From Moniliella sp. 'wahieum' (lineage: Eukaryota; Basidiomycota; Moniliellomycetes; Moniliellales; Moniliellaceae): a stretch of DNA of 64,000 bases. The stretch's first letter is position 1; each line of letters begins with the position of its first letter. A model generated the notes under the pieces. It was not told the DNA's origin. It saw only the letters and a program-made list of their open reading frames with translations, and did no database searches. The stretch covers positions 310,001-374,000 of the forward strand of contig RSEE01000035.1 in assembly GCA_003971905.1 (NCBI GenBank). Direction: 5' to 3'. The translations under genes were made by a program, and so were the position numbers. This document shows positions 24,216 to 37,189 of the stretch, piece after piece.

Positions 24216-25840
24216 ATGGCGATGCATCCCCACATTTATGCCTCGGGACCCTACCCGCCTCTACCAGCAGCGGACAAGTACGCCCCGTCACCCACCTCGG
24301 ACCCGACCCATTCTCCCTCAGCCGATGGCCTTCTTCTGCGCCCGGGGTTGAGCCGCCTTCTGCGCACCATCCCGCGATGGAACGGCCAGCAAACTGGTGG
24401 GAGACCCCAATAACCCTTCTTTCCCCCATCCCGGAGGTCGAGCGGGACGAGCGCCAAATGAGTATGGTGCGGTTTATGGTGACGATCCCCTCTCTCAGCA
24501 ACAACAGCAACGCTTCCACCCGTACAGGCGCAGCCATGAAAGTCGTCTCGCTGGCCCACGCCCCGCACCTCCAACCCATCGAATTAGTGAAGGTGCACAG
24601 AGCGAGCGCAGCAAGGCGGATGCATTCCAGTCTGAGAATGGTTCCTTCTCTCTGCCTCCACTGGAGAGACCTAGACGCTCAACCCTGTCTTCGGTCGTTC
24701 CAAGAATCTCGTCCGATTGGCCAGCCAACCATGTTCCCCGCAACGATTCTTCTCCTACCGTCCCCCTTGGCCTGCCCATTCCGTTGGATCGACTGGTCCA
24801 TCTCCCCCGCCTAATATGGTTTCGGTTCCTGCCGAGTCAGCACCGCCTCGACCTGAGGAACAGAGTCCCACGACGTTTATCCGGGTTCTTCAAACTTGGA
24901 TCCAAGTGGCTCTGCCGTCTTTGACGAATTCCCGGGCCCGGGCCAGACCCGTATTCGCCCTCCCGAGGGAGCATCATTCTCTCGCGACAAGCTTCTGCCA
25001 GTCAAGGCATGGTTACCTTTGCGCTGGAGTATACCGAGCGGCCTCGCCTCCCCCTTGCTCAGCTTCAGCTGGACTTGCCCCGGTCCAAGCCGATGGACCA
25101 TCACACGGTGAGCTTGCCCATCGTTCACGCTTTGCTCTCCCCGACATTCTTTTCTTGCAGAGGGGGACAAAACGGTGGCAGTGCTGCATCAGCGCAGCAC
25201 GCTCGGTACTTCGTGGTCCCAGGAAAAGGCCCCGGTCAGACCGTGGCATGCATCAAGTATCAGGTCGCATTTGGATTACGGGCTGGCACTTGTGCGCCAT
25301 TGTCCGGGTGCGGATGGAATGCTTTGGACGCCGAATTAACATGAACAAGTTCCTCGAGGAATTTATTCGGACTTGGTACGTATAATACCCCCTTTAACTC
25401 TCCTGCGCAATAGGCATCTCGTGCGCACTGTGTCGAACACGCGAGCTAACCTTCTCTTTCTCCCTCGTGTGCAGCGCGCACTACGGTCAAACGGTGGGTC
25501 GGGCGAAGCGCCACGCAGCCCTTTTCTCAGTGTCCTTTCAGCCTACAGTGCGGTCAACACGCGAAAGCAGAGGGTGTACAATTGGTCGCATGTCAACCAC
25601 GACCGCCTGTTTGTCGCTCAACTTGATCGGGAAATGGACCGGGAAATGAGGGGTGTCGGACCGTATCCGTCGCGTCGCCGAGCCGGCCCTCAGCTTTCCT
25701 CCGCGCAAGCCGACCGACCGTTCGTTGTTGGAGCAAGTTGGACTGGTACCCACCCCACTCGGACCTGTCTCTCTTCCCCTCGACCTCACCCAGAAGCAAC
25801 TGGAGGCTCTAGTCCTCTGCGTCAGCCCGGCACGATGTAA
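24216..25840 (+). CDS. unrecognised spliced protein, Pro/Ser-rich N-terminus
   Basis: I do not recognise the family. ATG at 24216 opens MAMHPHIYASGPYPPLP. Coding character then continues through adjacent frames (SHESRLAGPRPAPP; RRSTLSSVVPRISSDW), with a Q-run (QQQQQ) near 24500. At 25010-25108 is MVTFALEYTERPRL..., followed by a good GTGAGC..TTGCAG intron (about 25109-25161). Next is an exon with a basic RGPRKRPR stretch, possibly a nuclear signal, and INMNKFLEEFIRT. A second intron starts at GTACGT (25376) and ends at TGCAG (about 25474). The end is uncertain: stops at 25649 or 25840 depending on frame. A nuclear regulatory protein is a guess. Confidence 0.45.
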
Positions 25841-27600
25841 TGACCTTGGGGTTGCTTCTCTCTCCTTTTTGTCCCAGTCCCTCGACTCGTGTATGCACCG
25901 CTGTCGATACCAAGCTGCCGTCCACGCACTTTGCTCGTGTGATTATCCATTGTCCCTCTCCGTATATATTCATCAATCATCATCTCAGTTGTTGCCTTCT
26001 TACATCTCTCGTAAAAACTCATGCACCCTGTCATCTTTTCCCATCTCTTCTGCCTGTCTGGCTCCGTTGCTTGGTCCCCACAAGTAGCGACGCCATGATT
26101 TGAGACGCGTATATGCGAGTTTATGCTTTTTACCGTTAATATAGGGGTCGCGTTTCTTTGGCTCAGTGTAGTTTTGTAAATGAGATGTGAATGCAATGAA
26201 ACAGTATACGATAGGCAATAAGCTCCAGGAGTGTCTTTTTACTACTAGAATTGGTACGACGATCTGTGGTGCATCATCAGCACATCATGCACGTCATGAT
26301 GATCTATAAAGGACTGCTACATGTTACAGACCTGCATTGCTAGGGGCACAAGCTCGACAATGACCATCTGCCGTTCGTCTCGTGGCTCGAACGTGATGGC
26401 CGTGCCGTAAAAAGCATCGCCACACCTATCAGTTTTGCCGGTATTGCATATCCTACAGCAGGTCCTACAGAGCCCACAACACCCTGGCTCAATATATGCT
26501 CAAAACGCCACAACAGCCGGCGGGGATACCGAGGGTCGATCGCAGCAAAAGACGTAATCAAATCGAGATAATAATAGAAGGGATCAGAGCGGTGCCAGTA
26601 CTCGTTACAGGTTTCCGATCGTTTTACCACCATGTGCGTGCATATACCTGTGCTTGCGGGCCCTCACTCGATAGTACCCTGACGGTTTGACGCCGCCCGT
26701 CCCTTGTGACTGGGTAACAAAACATAATATATGCTTCTGTTCGTGTAACATGCGTGCGCGTTACTAGTTACTCTGCTACAGGTGGTGGCGCGCGTGATGC
26801 ATTACGCATGCGTGACTCGCACGGGGCCTCTATTGTAGCCGCAAGCATTGTGCGTTGCGAGAATCGATGATCAATATTCAATCTCAGCTTCCCCACCCCA
26901 CCCACCAGCTCAACAGGCACAACAAGAGCTCTGGGGAGCTGTGCATGATGGCGATACAGAGGAGACCGGTGAGCGGTGAGCGCTGAGCTTAGGATGGAGG
27001 GGACGTGGTGTCGCATGTCGACCGTCGCAAGGCGACAGGAGAGAGACACGAACACGCGACACAAAAGCGCAGGCGTGATGACGATGACATGTGACGTGAG
27101 TGTGACATCAAGCACCACAAAAGACAGTGGCTGTTACGCGTTGCGGCGCGTTTCGCTTAGTACATCCTTAACTCCGGACTTACAGAGCCCCGCATTTCGT
27201 ACACTTCTCAGACCTCAGAATCTTAGATCTTATCGATCTCATCATCGACATCATCGACATGCATCTCTCATTGAAAACGTGCCACCGTCCCGTCAGCACC
27301 ACGCCAAGACGTCCCGCGGCAACACACCCGCAAAAGCACGATGAAGGTCCACAGGGGCTCAACGAGACAAAGGGATTATTAGTCATTGTCCCTATAGGGA
27401 AACCAGCATCTACTAGACTCCTGGGCCTGGCATGCCGACGGTTCACCTGAATTCTTCTATCTGAGCGGGGCTGCGTCCCAACCGTTCCAACTGCCAACAT
27501 AGCGGTGGTGGTCCTGGGAATACACCAGGGCCCCTTCTCGTCCATCCGCACCGTGCTTGTTTTCTTTTTTTTTCTCTTTTTTTTCTTCCCGCCTGGCACT
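25841..27600. other. intergenic, 3' region
   Basis: No gene is supported over 1.76 kb. It contains AT-richer stretches (26100-26230), short ATGATG/CATCATG words near 26265-26300, GACCGGTGAGCGGTGAGCG near 26967, and TGACATGTGACGTGAGTGTGAC at 27084-27106, a variant of the TGTCACATG motif found elsewhere. Confidence 0.45.
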
Positions 27601-30206
27601 TCACATTGAACAGCGCAAATCGATCGCTCCGCACCCACACAGTGCCAGACCAAGGGGCAAAACGCCCGCCAGGACCAGCAGGTCCTGCCATGCACGATGA
27701 CGCCGCGTGCGCGATTGAAGTTGGCGCTCTTTGCGAGCGAGGAGGATGGCGGTATCGTCGTCGACTCCATGCAAGCCTGGTTGGCCATGCGGGGCAAGCG
27801 GGTAAAACGCACGCACGGCTCTCGTTTCTGACCCCAGCTCCGACGGCCCACCTGCCTCGTCTCGCACAGGCAACTGGACCGTAGTCAACGTATCCCCCAC
27901 CGGATGGTGGGGGGCAGGGATCAAGTCGATCTCCCTTCCGTTCTGAGCGGACGGGAGGCGGATGGTGCACGGCTCGTGGAGGCGGGGGCGGTAGGCGCGT
28001 CAGCGAGTTCCACGAGTGAAGACCGGCATTTGTGCCTGCTTGTCGGGGGACTGCCTGGGCGTTGGAGGGCAACGCAGCCAGGGCAAAAATTCGCCTGGGC
28101 TTGCGCACCAAAACATCGTCACCCATACCATCGATGGTAGCACAAATCCTGCTCCGGCTCCCAACAAGCCCACCCACTGTGCCGATGCAATAAACCGATC
28201 GCCTTCCGATCCCCATTGAGCCCACGTCGCAGCACAGGCGACGATAAGCCACAGCACCAAACCGCCCCACGCGTTGCGCAGTCGTCTTGCTCATTTTCGA
28301 GCCTCGCCACGCAGAAGGGCGCGCACTTCGGCGTAGTGACCGTCTTGACGTTCTTCGTGACACGCCCGCCGAGGAGGGCTCGCCTTCGGGATCGGTATCG
28401 GGAAGCTGGATTGGCACTTTGGACCAGGGCGGACGTTTGAATGGGTGCAGTCCCACCGATGCAGCACGCGGCTCCAGCTTGATCTTGCTGCAAGCAGGTT
28501 GAGCACACAATGGGAGGCCAGGAGAAAGACCATACTGACCCGAAGCAAGGTAAACTTATCCTCGTCCAGCGGGAAAGCGGCCAGTAGATTGGCCGGAGGG
28601 CGCGGATGAGATTCGTGTGCCTTTTCACCTATTTTCGCAGCGGCGGGAGGCGAAGGGAGCCTAACGCCAATGGGAAGCGCGACAACAGCACAAATGATTA
28701 GGACGCAGAACACCTGTCCCGCTTGGGCCGCCATGAACTGGGGCGTGTTGCTCGTCTGGCCCTGACCTGGACGAAGAGAGCGGGCGTGCTGCACCATTTG
28801 GGTCGGTGACCACTGAGCGTAAGCACAGGCACAGCGACCAGGCCCCCCTACCGACGGTGGCTGCCACGGGTCCCATCCTGGCCCGGGCCCGGTCCAACGA
28901 AAGTCCCAAGGCGGATGTTGATTGGGATTGCGGACGTGGCCATCCGACTTGCCGATGAGGAGGAGTCGGAATCGGCAGTGGCCGAAAGCAGAATGAGCAG
29001 GAGAGGATAGACCAACACGGCAAGCCAGGCATTGAGCTTGATGATGTTTCCTTGGCCAGAGGCAAGGCAAGGAGGGCAAATGTGGGCAGAGCAGAAATTC
29101 CAAAGGTGGCCGTCGCCCGAGATGTTAATATGAGAGCAAGCCATTTGGCTGCGCTGGAAGCGGGGTCAATTGACTGCGCCCACGTGAGTAAGAGCTGGTG
29201 GCTCGTCTCGGCCAAGCCAAAGTAGGCGAGGGCAGCAGAGCCTGTAGTGTAGAGAGCGAGCCAGATGCCAGCTAGGACACGGGCTGTGGCGCTACACCAA
29301 CCGCGACTGTGAGAACCAATGAGGCCGTCAGGTCGAGGGGCGGGGGCGAAGCCCTCGGCGACGATGGCCTCAATGTTCTTGGCCTGCACGTACCGCCCGA
29401 GCACAACCCACAGCCCGCCTCCCACCCCGCCCAAGAGAGCAACCGACACCAAGCCAGGCATTGAAGCAGGGCCTGCGGCCCATGCATAGGTCGGAGCGGC
29501 AAGGAGCACGGCTGGATGAAGAGCATTGGAAAAGAGGTTCAGCCCGACTGATAAGGGTGACAAGCCTGAGAAGACAGCGGGTGTACGGCGCTTGCGGCCG
29601 TGCACAAGAGCGTTCCAGAGGCGACTGCGCACTTGCATGTGGAAGAGGCCACGGAGAGCACCAACGCTGGAGTAGTCGGTCGGCGCCGGTGTACTGGGGC
29701 TGGCAGAGCGGAGCAAAGGGGCTGTCTCCCCATCAGCGATGTCACTGTCGTTATCATCAGCAACCCGGTCATGATCTGGGTCGGCGCCAACCAGGAGGGT
29801 GCGGGTGTGGCTGAGGTCCTCATGGGACGAGAAAGATGCGGCGTCGTCCTCATCGTCATCGTCTGACACATCCCACGCGTGGCGGGTATCGTCGTCCAAC
29901 GCGGCGTGGGTGTCAGGGACAGCAGGGAGACGCGCATCCGAGGGGGGGGCGGAGGCGAGGGGTGGTCGCCCGGATGGGCTGGGCCGTGATGGAGGCTGCC
30001 GCTGGGCGAAGGAGGCGCAGGGGGCGGGCTGGAGACGGCGGGGGGGTGGGCGAGGGTGAGGACAGTGGTGTCGAGGTGGCAGGCTGGCGGGGGGGCTGGG
30101 CGAGGCGGAGCGGGTGGGGGGTGGGGCGGAGGCGGGGGTGCATGCTGTAGGTGGAGGCAGGCGAGCTGAGGCCGGCGCGTGTGGTGTGGGGGGCGCCGCT
30201 GCCCAT
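27601..30206 (-). CDS. multi-pass membrane transporter, AAAP (Avt-like) candidate
   Basis: Probably a vacuolar or plasma-membrane amino-acid transporter. The N-terminus is long, hydrophilic and acidic (WDVSDDDDEDDAASF, then DYSSVGALRGLF). About ten hydrophobic segments follow. The first, SNALHPAVLLAAPTYAWAAG, resembles the AAAP opening helix. Later ones are ARVLAGIWLALYTTGSAAL, NAWLAVLVYPLLLILL, VFCVLIICAVVALPIG and FTLLRVSMVFLLASH followed by AARSSWSRVL, where AAAP proteins have a conserved PxR motif. Last are WLIVACAATWAQWG, GAGAGFVLPSMVWVTMF and LVLAGVLPLGLALCG. Several single-base frame changes break it. ATG at 30206 (MGSGAPHTTRA) needs one indel to join the acidic region. Family assignment rests on hydropathy and weak motifs; another polytopic family is possible. 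Confidence 0.55.
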
Positions 30207-30420
30207 GGCGGCGAGGCAGGCGAGGCCGGGGGGATGGGAGCGCGAGGGAGGCCGACGGGCGGCGCAGTGGCGGAGCGGCTGCTGGGGCGGGGAGCGGCGG
30301 GCGGGCGTGCGATGGGGCGATGGGCGGTTCGATTAGGCCGCCCAGGTCACGTGCCTGGGGCGCACACTGCGATGCGCGCTAAACATTTCATTTGCGCTAT
30401 GAATGAGCACCCCGTCTGAG

Positions 30421-30928
30421 TTATAACCCACTCCTCTGTGCCTGGTTGTTCCTGACGGTCTGCCCCGTCGTATCCAGGCGGCACAGGTCTGCCTCCGGCT
30501 TCTTCCTCCCCGTATGGATCTGACTAAACCGGATCTTCTGGTACAGACCCACATGCCGCATCCTCCACCGCCACCACATCATCAAGACAAAACAGGTGAA
30601 TGCAATGCCAACAGAACTCAGGGGTGCCAAGGTGCAGAGGGAGAGAAAGAGGGAGCAGAGGCAGGAAGAGCGCGCTAGGGTGGTGGACGATTAGGGATGC
30701 GGCAAGTCGAGTGCGGAGGTGAAAAAAAGCACAGCCAAAGAGTTCATTCGGGTTGGGCAGCAGGCTGCGTCGACTGCGGATCGTGTCCCACCCTCCTGTC
30801 CAGGTGGGCATCGGCCTCTGGGCACGGAAGGATAGCTGCGCTGCCTGAGGACGGGGCACGCCCTGATGGAGCAAGCCAAAGCCGCTGGCGGCCGGCAGGA
30901 ACGAGGGAGGTTGATCGATGCTTTGCAT
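30421..30928 (-). CDS. possible small membrane protein
   Basis: Weakly supported. Two overlapping minus-strand frames join plausibly into about 165 residues: a Pro/Arg-rich start, then LLPLSLPLHL and SVGIAFTCFVLMMWW as a hydrophobic segment, then a basic tail RMRHVGLYQKIRFSQ. No family is recognised. It sits between the transporter and the GEA gene on the same strand and could instead be untranslated sequence. Confidence 0.25.
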
Positions 30929-30952
30929 TGTATAGATTAGGGGGCAACAATG

Positions 30953-31086
30953 TTACCCATGGTGGTGATGGTGATGGTTATGGTGATGGTGCTGGTGGTG
31001 ACGTTGATGATCATGATGATGATAATGACGATGATGATGATGATAGCGATGGCGATGGCGATGACGATGACGATGACGGCGATACC
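30953..31086 (+). repeat. trinucleotide microsatellite (GAT/GGT)n at GEA 3' end
   Basis: Imperfect GGT/GAT/GAC repeats of about 130 bp. On the minus strand one frame gives a His/Arg-rich tail, another an Ile/Val-rich tail. Both are repeat artefacts of the GEA C-terminus, or the stop may lie before them. Confidence 0.85.
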
Positions 31087-34000
31087 TGATGGGATCACTG
31101 GTCCTGTGTACCGTCCACTGCTCCTGCTCGCACACTTGCTCCAACAACCCCGGCAGGGCCGAGGCGGGCGCGGCGCTGCCGCCGCCCACACCGCTTGTTG
31201 CAGCTGGCTGCGCGTATCGGGCGGCGTTGTCGGAGGCGGCACCAGCAGCCCCGCCGAATGCACGACGAGTACTACGTTCTTCATCGTCTCTGCGACCGCT
31301 TCTTCTCCTACTCCTGCCCCCCACGCGTCCGTCGTGCCACGACCAGCATCCGACGGAATAAGTCCAGCGTCGGCTCCCACACTGACACCAGCCCCGCGCC
31401 GTCGTCGGCTGCTAGCGTCGGCAGGTACGCCAGCAGTGCTTTGCCCAGCATGGCCGCCAGCCGCTCCCGCGTCCCCCAGCCCACCAGCCGCGTCCACCTG
31501 GTCTGCACTCGGGCTCAGCACCATGTCGAGGGCGGGAAAGACGGTGGCATGGAGCAAGCTCGCTACCGCCGCGCCCCTCTTTGCATTGTCCGGCAGCGAG
31601 TCCAGCAGCTCTGGTGCCAGCAATACCTTTTGTAGCAGTCCCACTGCTTCGTGCCGCGCAGCGCGGAAGCCATTCAGCACCTGCTGAGCCAGCGCGTCCA
31701 GCATAGCCATCCACAGCCGGCTCCACACTTTGCTCCGCTCTTCTGCCGGCTCGGCCGTGGCCGCTGCTGAGCTGGGATCCGTTGCTTCCCTCGCTCCTCC
31801 CACCGTCATCGTCGCGAGCGGCGGTAATTGTGCCAGCAATCGTGGCACCTCATGTCTCAATTCGCCCAGGACCGCCAACGCACCGAGTCCTCGCTGTTGA
31901 GCCGCTGCATCGTACTCCGCTTGTTCCTTCTTTTCGGTCAAAGTGCGCCGGGTGGCTGTCTTGTTCGCGTGTGCTTGTGCTCGCGCCACCGCCACCACAT
32001 CCGAGGTCCGGGCAAACTCTCGTAGCAGACCCACTACGCCGCCATAGTTGGCCAGCGACAGCAACGAAGGCCGCGACTCGGTTCCAAGGGCCAGATCACG
32101 GAGCACCACCAAAGCCTCCGTTGCGGCCTCCGCGTTGCGTGCAAAGGCACATTGCCCTATCAGCGTCAAAACTACGTTCCACTCGGTGGGGTGGACCAAG
32201 AGCGCAGCGCCCCGCGTGGCAAGCAGTGCGCCGAGTCCGAGGATCAGCTGTTCTGCCATGGCTGGCACCAGGTCGGGCGGGATGGCACGGAGCGCATCAA
32301 GTGCCACCAGCGCCTCATCCCGTACCGCCCTCGGTGCAGGCACGATCACCATCGGTTCTGCTGGAGTGGCCGACAACGGAGCCGGTTCAGCTTCTTCCTC
32401 TGTTGGGATTGGTGAACGGCCAACAAACGAAGCACGCTCACCACCGCTCGCTCAACCAGCAAGGGATGGAAGCGCGTCGCGTCAGAGAGCACTGCAACAA
32501 AGTGCCCCATAGCCAGACGCCAGGCTGGCTCCGAAGGCGCACGAGCCGAGACGACGAGCTGTGTCAGACGCTCTTGTAGGAACATGGCCGCTGGCTCGTA
32601 CGGTAGCTGCCCACGGACCAGTTGGACCCTGGACGCGAGGTAGACCGAGGCGTGGGGCTGACCCACCTGTCGCCACATCCCCTGACCGACGTGGGTTGAG
32701 CTGCCTGACTCGGGCCCCAATGCCAGTTTGGCCGCGCCCGCAAGGCGGTCGAGGGTGTGCAATCGGTCAACCACGAGCCGAGGCGACCGCTTGAACCAAC
32801 CTTTCGCCGTCTAGGTCGCCATCTGGGCAAGATATCTCAATCCGGCATGAGGCAAGGCAGTCGAGCGTGCAGAGTGTCGCCTCGACATCCTCCGCTGTCA
32901 CATCAGGCGGAGGAGGGTAGGCAGTTCTGTAGATTCCAATGAACCCGCTCCGCCCGGGCCCGCCTGCCAACAGATACGACGACAGCGTGGAGAAGAGACC
33001 GCCTTGTCCGCGCGAATCGGGGGGAGGGGCATGGGCCAATCGTTTAGGCCGAAGTGGGATGTCCTCGGCCGGCTTGCCGAACAAAAACATACTGCCCAGC
33101 TCGGCAGGCACGAGGGAATGAGCAAATAGGTTCTTGGCAATCCGCAAGATTGCCGGCCACGACGTTTGGATCGAATGACCGTTCCCATTGGCAATGTTAA
33201 ACAGTACCACGGCAGCCATCTGCCCTTTAAAGTTGAGCCCAAACCCAACACTCAACGGACCGACGACCAACACGTCGGGCTCTGCGCCTCGGCGAACGAG
33301 ACTGCAGCGTCGGTTTCGATCGTTCTCCTTCCTTGATGAGTGAAGGAGCTGTTGTCGCTCCACATGGGCATTGTTGACCCCTACACTCAGAGAATCGTCC
33401 AGCAGCCCTGTCGCGTCTGCCAACGTCTGGGCCATAAAGTCAAACAGTTCAACCATACCAAACTGCGAGGCAAAGCGCGGCACATTGGCGGAACCAGCAA
33501 TCGCACGTTCCAAGAGTGCTCGTCACGGAACGTAGAGAAACCCTGCGCCAGGGCAGCAACAAGCGGACGCCAAGAACGTTCGAACAGTGTCCGGTCAAAC
33601 GCGTTAGTCGAGCACGGCACCAAGTGGGGCACGTCGGACGCGCGCGTGCGCCCCAACAACTCTCTCCAAGCAAAGTCGAACCCAGCGCCAGCATGCTCCT
33701 CGGGCATGATGATCTCCCTGTTTGATCGACTCGTACAGCTCAGCGAGGAGGTCTTGGTCAAAGTCCTTGCCGTCGTTGACTCCGCGTAGGTTCTTCCGGT
33801 AATCATCCAGCTTCATCCGGCGCTTAGCTGCTTGCGGGTTATGTTGGTCGGTGTTGAGCATAATCACTGAAAATGCCAACACATACACCCCGTCCGAAGA
33901 AGCAATGCCGGGCGGACCAAAGCTAAAGTAATGCGACGCAAACGTCTCGGTGATGCGCGATATTTGCTGTGCCTCGCCGGGTAAGCGGAACGATTCCAGG

Positions 34001-36638
34001 AGCGTGCGCAGGCCGTCGGCGACATTGCAACCGCTAAAGTCAAACAAGCCTACAAACTTCTCGAGAATGCCCGTGTTCGCGGGCGCGGCGAGATATTCAC
34101 CTAACCCCTTCTTGTCCAGGCGCGGACAGGAACGTAGGAAGCGGGCAATGGCCAAATCATCCGCGGATTTGGCAGCTTCGTCGGCCGAGTCAACTGGTGG
34201 TGCGGAGGGTAGCATCCCATGGTCCCGGAAGAAGGCGATCCCGTTCTTGGGCTTGCGGTTGAACTCCTCAGCACCGGCGAGGAGGGTAGCTTTGCGCTCC
34301 TTTTTCTCGGCCAACTGGGCAGGCGGTAGGAGGGCAGTGGGCCAAAGCTCTGTCTGAGGAAAGTCGGGGTTTTGTTGGCGAGAATAGAGGGCCTGGACGA
34401 GGCCAATAATTGCATCCAGCGCGACCATTTGCAGCCCATCTTGGCCTTGGCTTGAATTGGCCTGGCCCTGGGTTGAAGCTGGCTGCTGGGCAAAAACAGC
34501 ACGAGACCAAAAGCGCACCAGCTGTTCGACCAAGTTCTCAGCGTCCACTTCCACATCATAGTTGGCCCATAGCGTCACATAGGCATCACCGCCCACACGA
34601 GAGAGACTGCTAAGAAGGCTGCACAGTGCCTCGACATACAGCTCTCTCAGTTCGCCCGCCAGCGGCGCCTTGCCACTTGATTTTGGTTGCGGTGGAGGCG
34701 GTGGAGGCGGGGGCGGGGGCGGCATGGTGCCAAGAGTCGGGGTAGCAGGGGAGGAGCGAGGCAAAGACAAAATGGGGTCGGTGCTTCCGTGTTCCTTCCA
34801 AGGCTCCAGGGGAAGTGGGAAGGTGGGCGCCAATTTGACAAAGATCTCTTTCAGGAAGAACTCGAGCTGGAACTTGAGCCAGTAGCCAGCCGAGTCAAAC
34901 AGCGTCTGGATGATGCGAAGGGAATAGTGACAATGTTGGGATTGTCACATTGCGCCAACTGGAAGAGGAACTTGCACGCCGTGTCTTGCATCTGGGTTCG
35001 GAGCGTGTCGGACCGAGCAAAAAGAGAGGTGCCATGAGCCTCGACGAGGGCCATCATCACGTTCATTCCAAGGAACCGCATTGCATCTGTCGTCTCCCCG
35101 CACGGGGGTCCAGAAGAGCGATAATGACCTGCAGAATGTTCGAGAGGGCTGTCACGTCGTAGCTTGGGGCCGAATCTGGCACAATCACGGGTACAGGGGC
35201 GGGCGCTGGGGCAGATGCGTCAACCTCCGGCGTCATATCAGCCTCGATTGCGCGTTGGTCCTCCACCTCAACTTTTTGTTCGGCAGACGATACCGAGCCT
35301 CCATTAGTCTCTGTCATCGCAGGAGCCAACCCGGCACTCGGGATTTCGTGACTCTTGGGGTCAGGCAGGGTCATGCGACGCATTCTCTGAAGGTCACCCT
35401 CGGAAAGGTCCAATTGCTCGCTCGAATACGACGCCTGGGCAGAAGAATCCGACAACTCAATTGCTGAGAAGGTAAGTCATCAAGCTTGTTAAAGAGAGTC
35501 CGGACAATTTGGCACAGTGTCTGATTGGCCGAGCGGCGGAGCACATCTGAAGGAAAATTGCGCGTCAGTAGTCGGAGTGAATGGCAGGCAATGAAAATGA
35601 CACACCACTTAAACGGGTTGACAAGCCATGCTAAGCGCTGTCTCCACAATCTCGCACACTGCCTCATTCGGAAACACCAAGGCAGGAGAGGCGTCGGGGT
35701 GAGAGGGACAAACAAGCTGGCGCATGAGAGACAGGATGCGGAACAACACCAGCTCGTCAGCCACTGGGTCACTGGCCTCAAAACGGCAGTGGTAACGGCA
35801 TGTGCCACATCCACAACCGCAGCTTGGTGTGAAGCATCGCCGGTTGCCGGGATGAGGCCATGCAGCAGCATGCGGTCCAGGGCTTGGAGTGCTGCCGACG
35901 TCACTGCTCCGCTCGTGCGAGGACAAAGAACGGTCTTGACAAAGGGGGATACGAGCAAGGGAGAGGCAAAGACTGTACCTCGCCCACCTCGCGCAGCTGC
36001 GCTTTGAGTATTACAAAGGAGGCCAACAGACCTGTCTCCGAATTGTCCTGAGCAATCGCCTCCAAACCGCCGCTGGGCACAGGCGTGGGGTGGGCGTGGA
36101 CATGGGCTGGGGCGAAGGCATCGGCGGAGCGAAGTCTTGGGCGGCGGAAGACGCGGTGCTGATCCCCAATCCGGAAACCGGAGTGGAGGCGGGGATTCCA
36201 GTGGCTAGGTAGGAGAGACGGCGGTCGTGGTTGTGGGCTAGAGGTGGGGCCGGCACGTCATCGGGCCCCGCATCTGATGAGAACGGCGTGGTTCCCGCTG
36301 CCCCAGGGGAGGGGAAGGGCATAGGCAAGGGCGCGTTGGGCAGCTTCAGTGGCGAAGGCAGTCAGGGCGAGGGCCGAGGTATCGGTATGGACGAGGAGAG
36401 CCGCATAAGACGTGGCTGGGGCAGCGGCGGCGGCGGAAAAGTAGCCACGCTCGCGCGCTCGCGCGGCCCGGCGCAGGGCCGAACTGACAGTGGTGACTTC
36501 TGCCTCGACGAGGTGCTCGGCATGCGCCGCGAGCATGAAGGGCGATGCAATGGCGATGCTGGCGGCGATGTCGGCGGCGATGCTCGGCTCGATGCTCGCT
36601 GCTGTTTGTGGCAGCCACGTGGAGCCAACCGACACCAT
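30953..36638 (-). CDS. GEA1: Golgi Arf guanine-nucleotide exchange factor (Gea1/2, GBF1 type)
   Basis: Activates Arf1 on early Golgi membranes for COPI vesicle formation. Domain order fits GBF1/Gea. The DCB region has LVEAEVTTVSSALRRAAR, GLLASFVILKAQLRE, LVSPFVKTVLCPRTSGAVT and FEASDPVADELVLFRIL. The HUS region has MRFLGMNVMMALVEAHG and QDTACKFLFQLAQ. The Sec7 domain (about 34260-33690) has FNRKPKNGIAFFRDHG, the catalytic-glutamate motif FRLPGEAQQISR (about 33980) and VYVLAFSVIMLNTDQHNPQ. HDS helices follow down to about 31.1 kb, with FGMVELFDFMAQTLADAT and LFNIANGNGHSIQTSW. Start 36638 or the internal Met at 36536. A microsatellite at the 3' end makes the last residues uncertain. Roughly six indel-type frame changes; length near 1850 residues, usual for GBF1. 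Confidence 0.9.
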
Positions 36639-36946
36639 TGTGCCTTAACCCTAGTGCTTTTCTTTTTTGCTTTTCGACGCGAAGTGACTTCAAAAAAGGC
36701 ACTGCACCCTTCGTGTTATTTACACTCTTCCTTCTTTACGCACTACTTTTGACAGGAAATGCAGAGCCATGCTACGCCACACCCATTCGCATTCTCCCTT
36801 CGTCTTTGACAACTGACCTGGCAATACCCCTTTTTCTGCAAGTCTACTCATTCATGCTCAATCCTTCTCAATAATCAGCATCAACAGGCAATAGAATTAC
36901 GTTTGCGCTCACACAGAGAGGTCGATGAGGTATTTGTGTTAGAGGT
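36639..36946. other. GEA upstream region
   Basis: 300 bp directly upstream of the minus-strand GEA start, relatively AT-rich, presumably its promoter. No coding frame is supported. Confidence 0.4.
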
Positions 36947-37189
36947 GTGCTAGGGTTCCCTTGTACGGCCCTCAATGGATCGGTGACGCTCGCCTAGCCG
37001 AGCGAAGCGTTCCGCCGCAGACCCCGCACGCCCTGCTCGCTCCATCTCCCTTCTCTCTCTCCTTTCCCCTTCCCTTCAGACGTTGCTTGAAGACTTGTGG
37101 CTCACCACTTTGCCTTCACGCCTTGTCTGAAGGCTGCTTTGCAGCTGATCCATAGGATTGCGAGTGCTCCCGAGTCGCACTCTAGCAAT
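36947..37189 (+). repeat. dispersed repeat R1, copy 2
   Basis: About 243 bp, direct copy of 6622-6893, with shared blocks GTGCTAGGGTT, TACGGCCCTCAA, CTCACCACTTTGCCTTCACG, GAAGGCTGCTTTGCAGCTG and CCCGAGTCGCACTC. Similarity stops abruptly at both ends. It ends about 260 bp before the Crypton ATG, so it could be part of that element's 5' leader. Confidence 0.75.

Noticed and set aside
27180-28510. Long minus-strand frames (223 and 355 codons)
   Set aside because: Overlap the transporter gene in alternate frames; Arg/Cys-rich composition is typical of shadows.
30937-31090. Ile/Val-rich C-terminus of GEA as a TM helix
   Set aside because: Produced by the GAT/GGT microsatellite; not seen in the Gea/GBF1 family.
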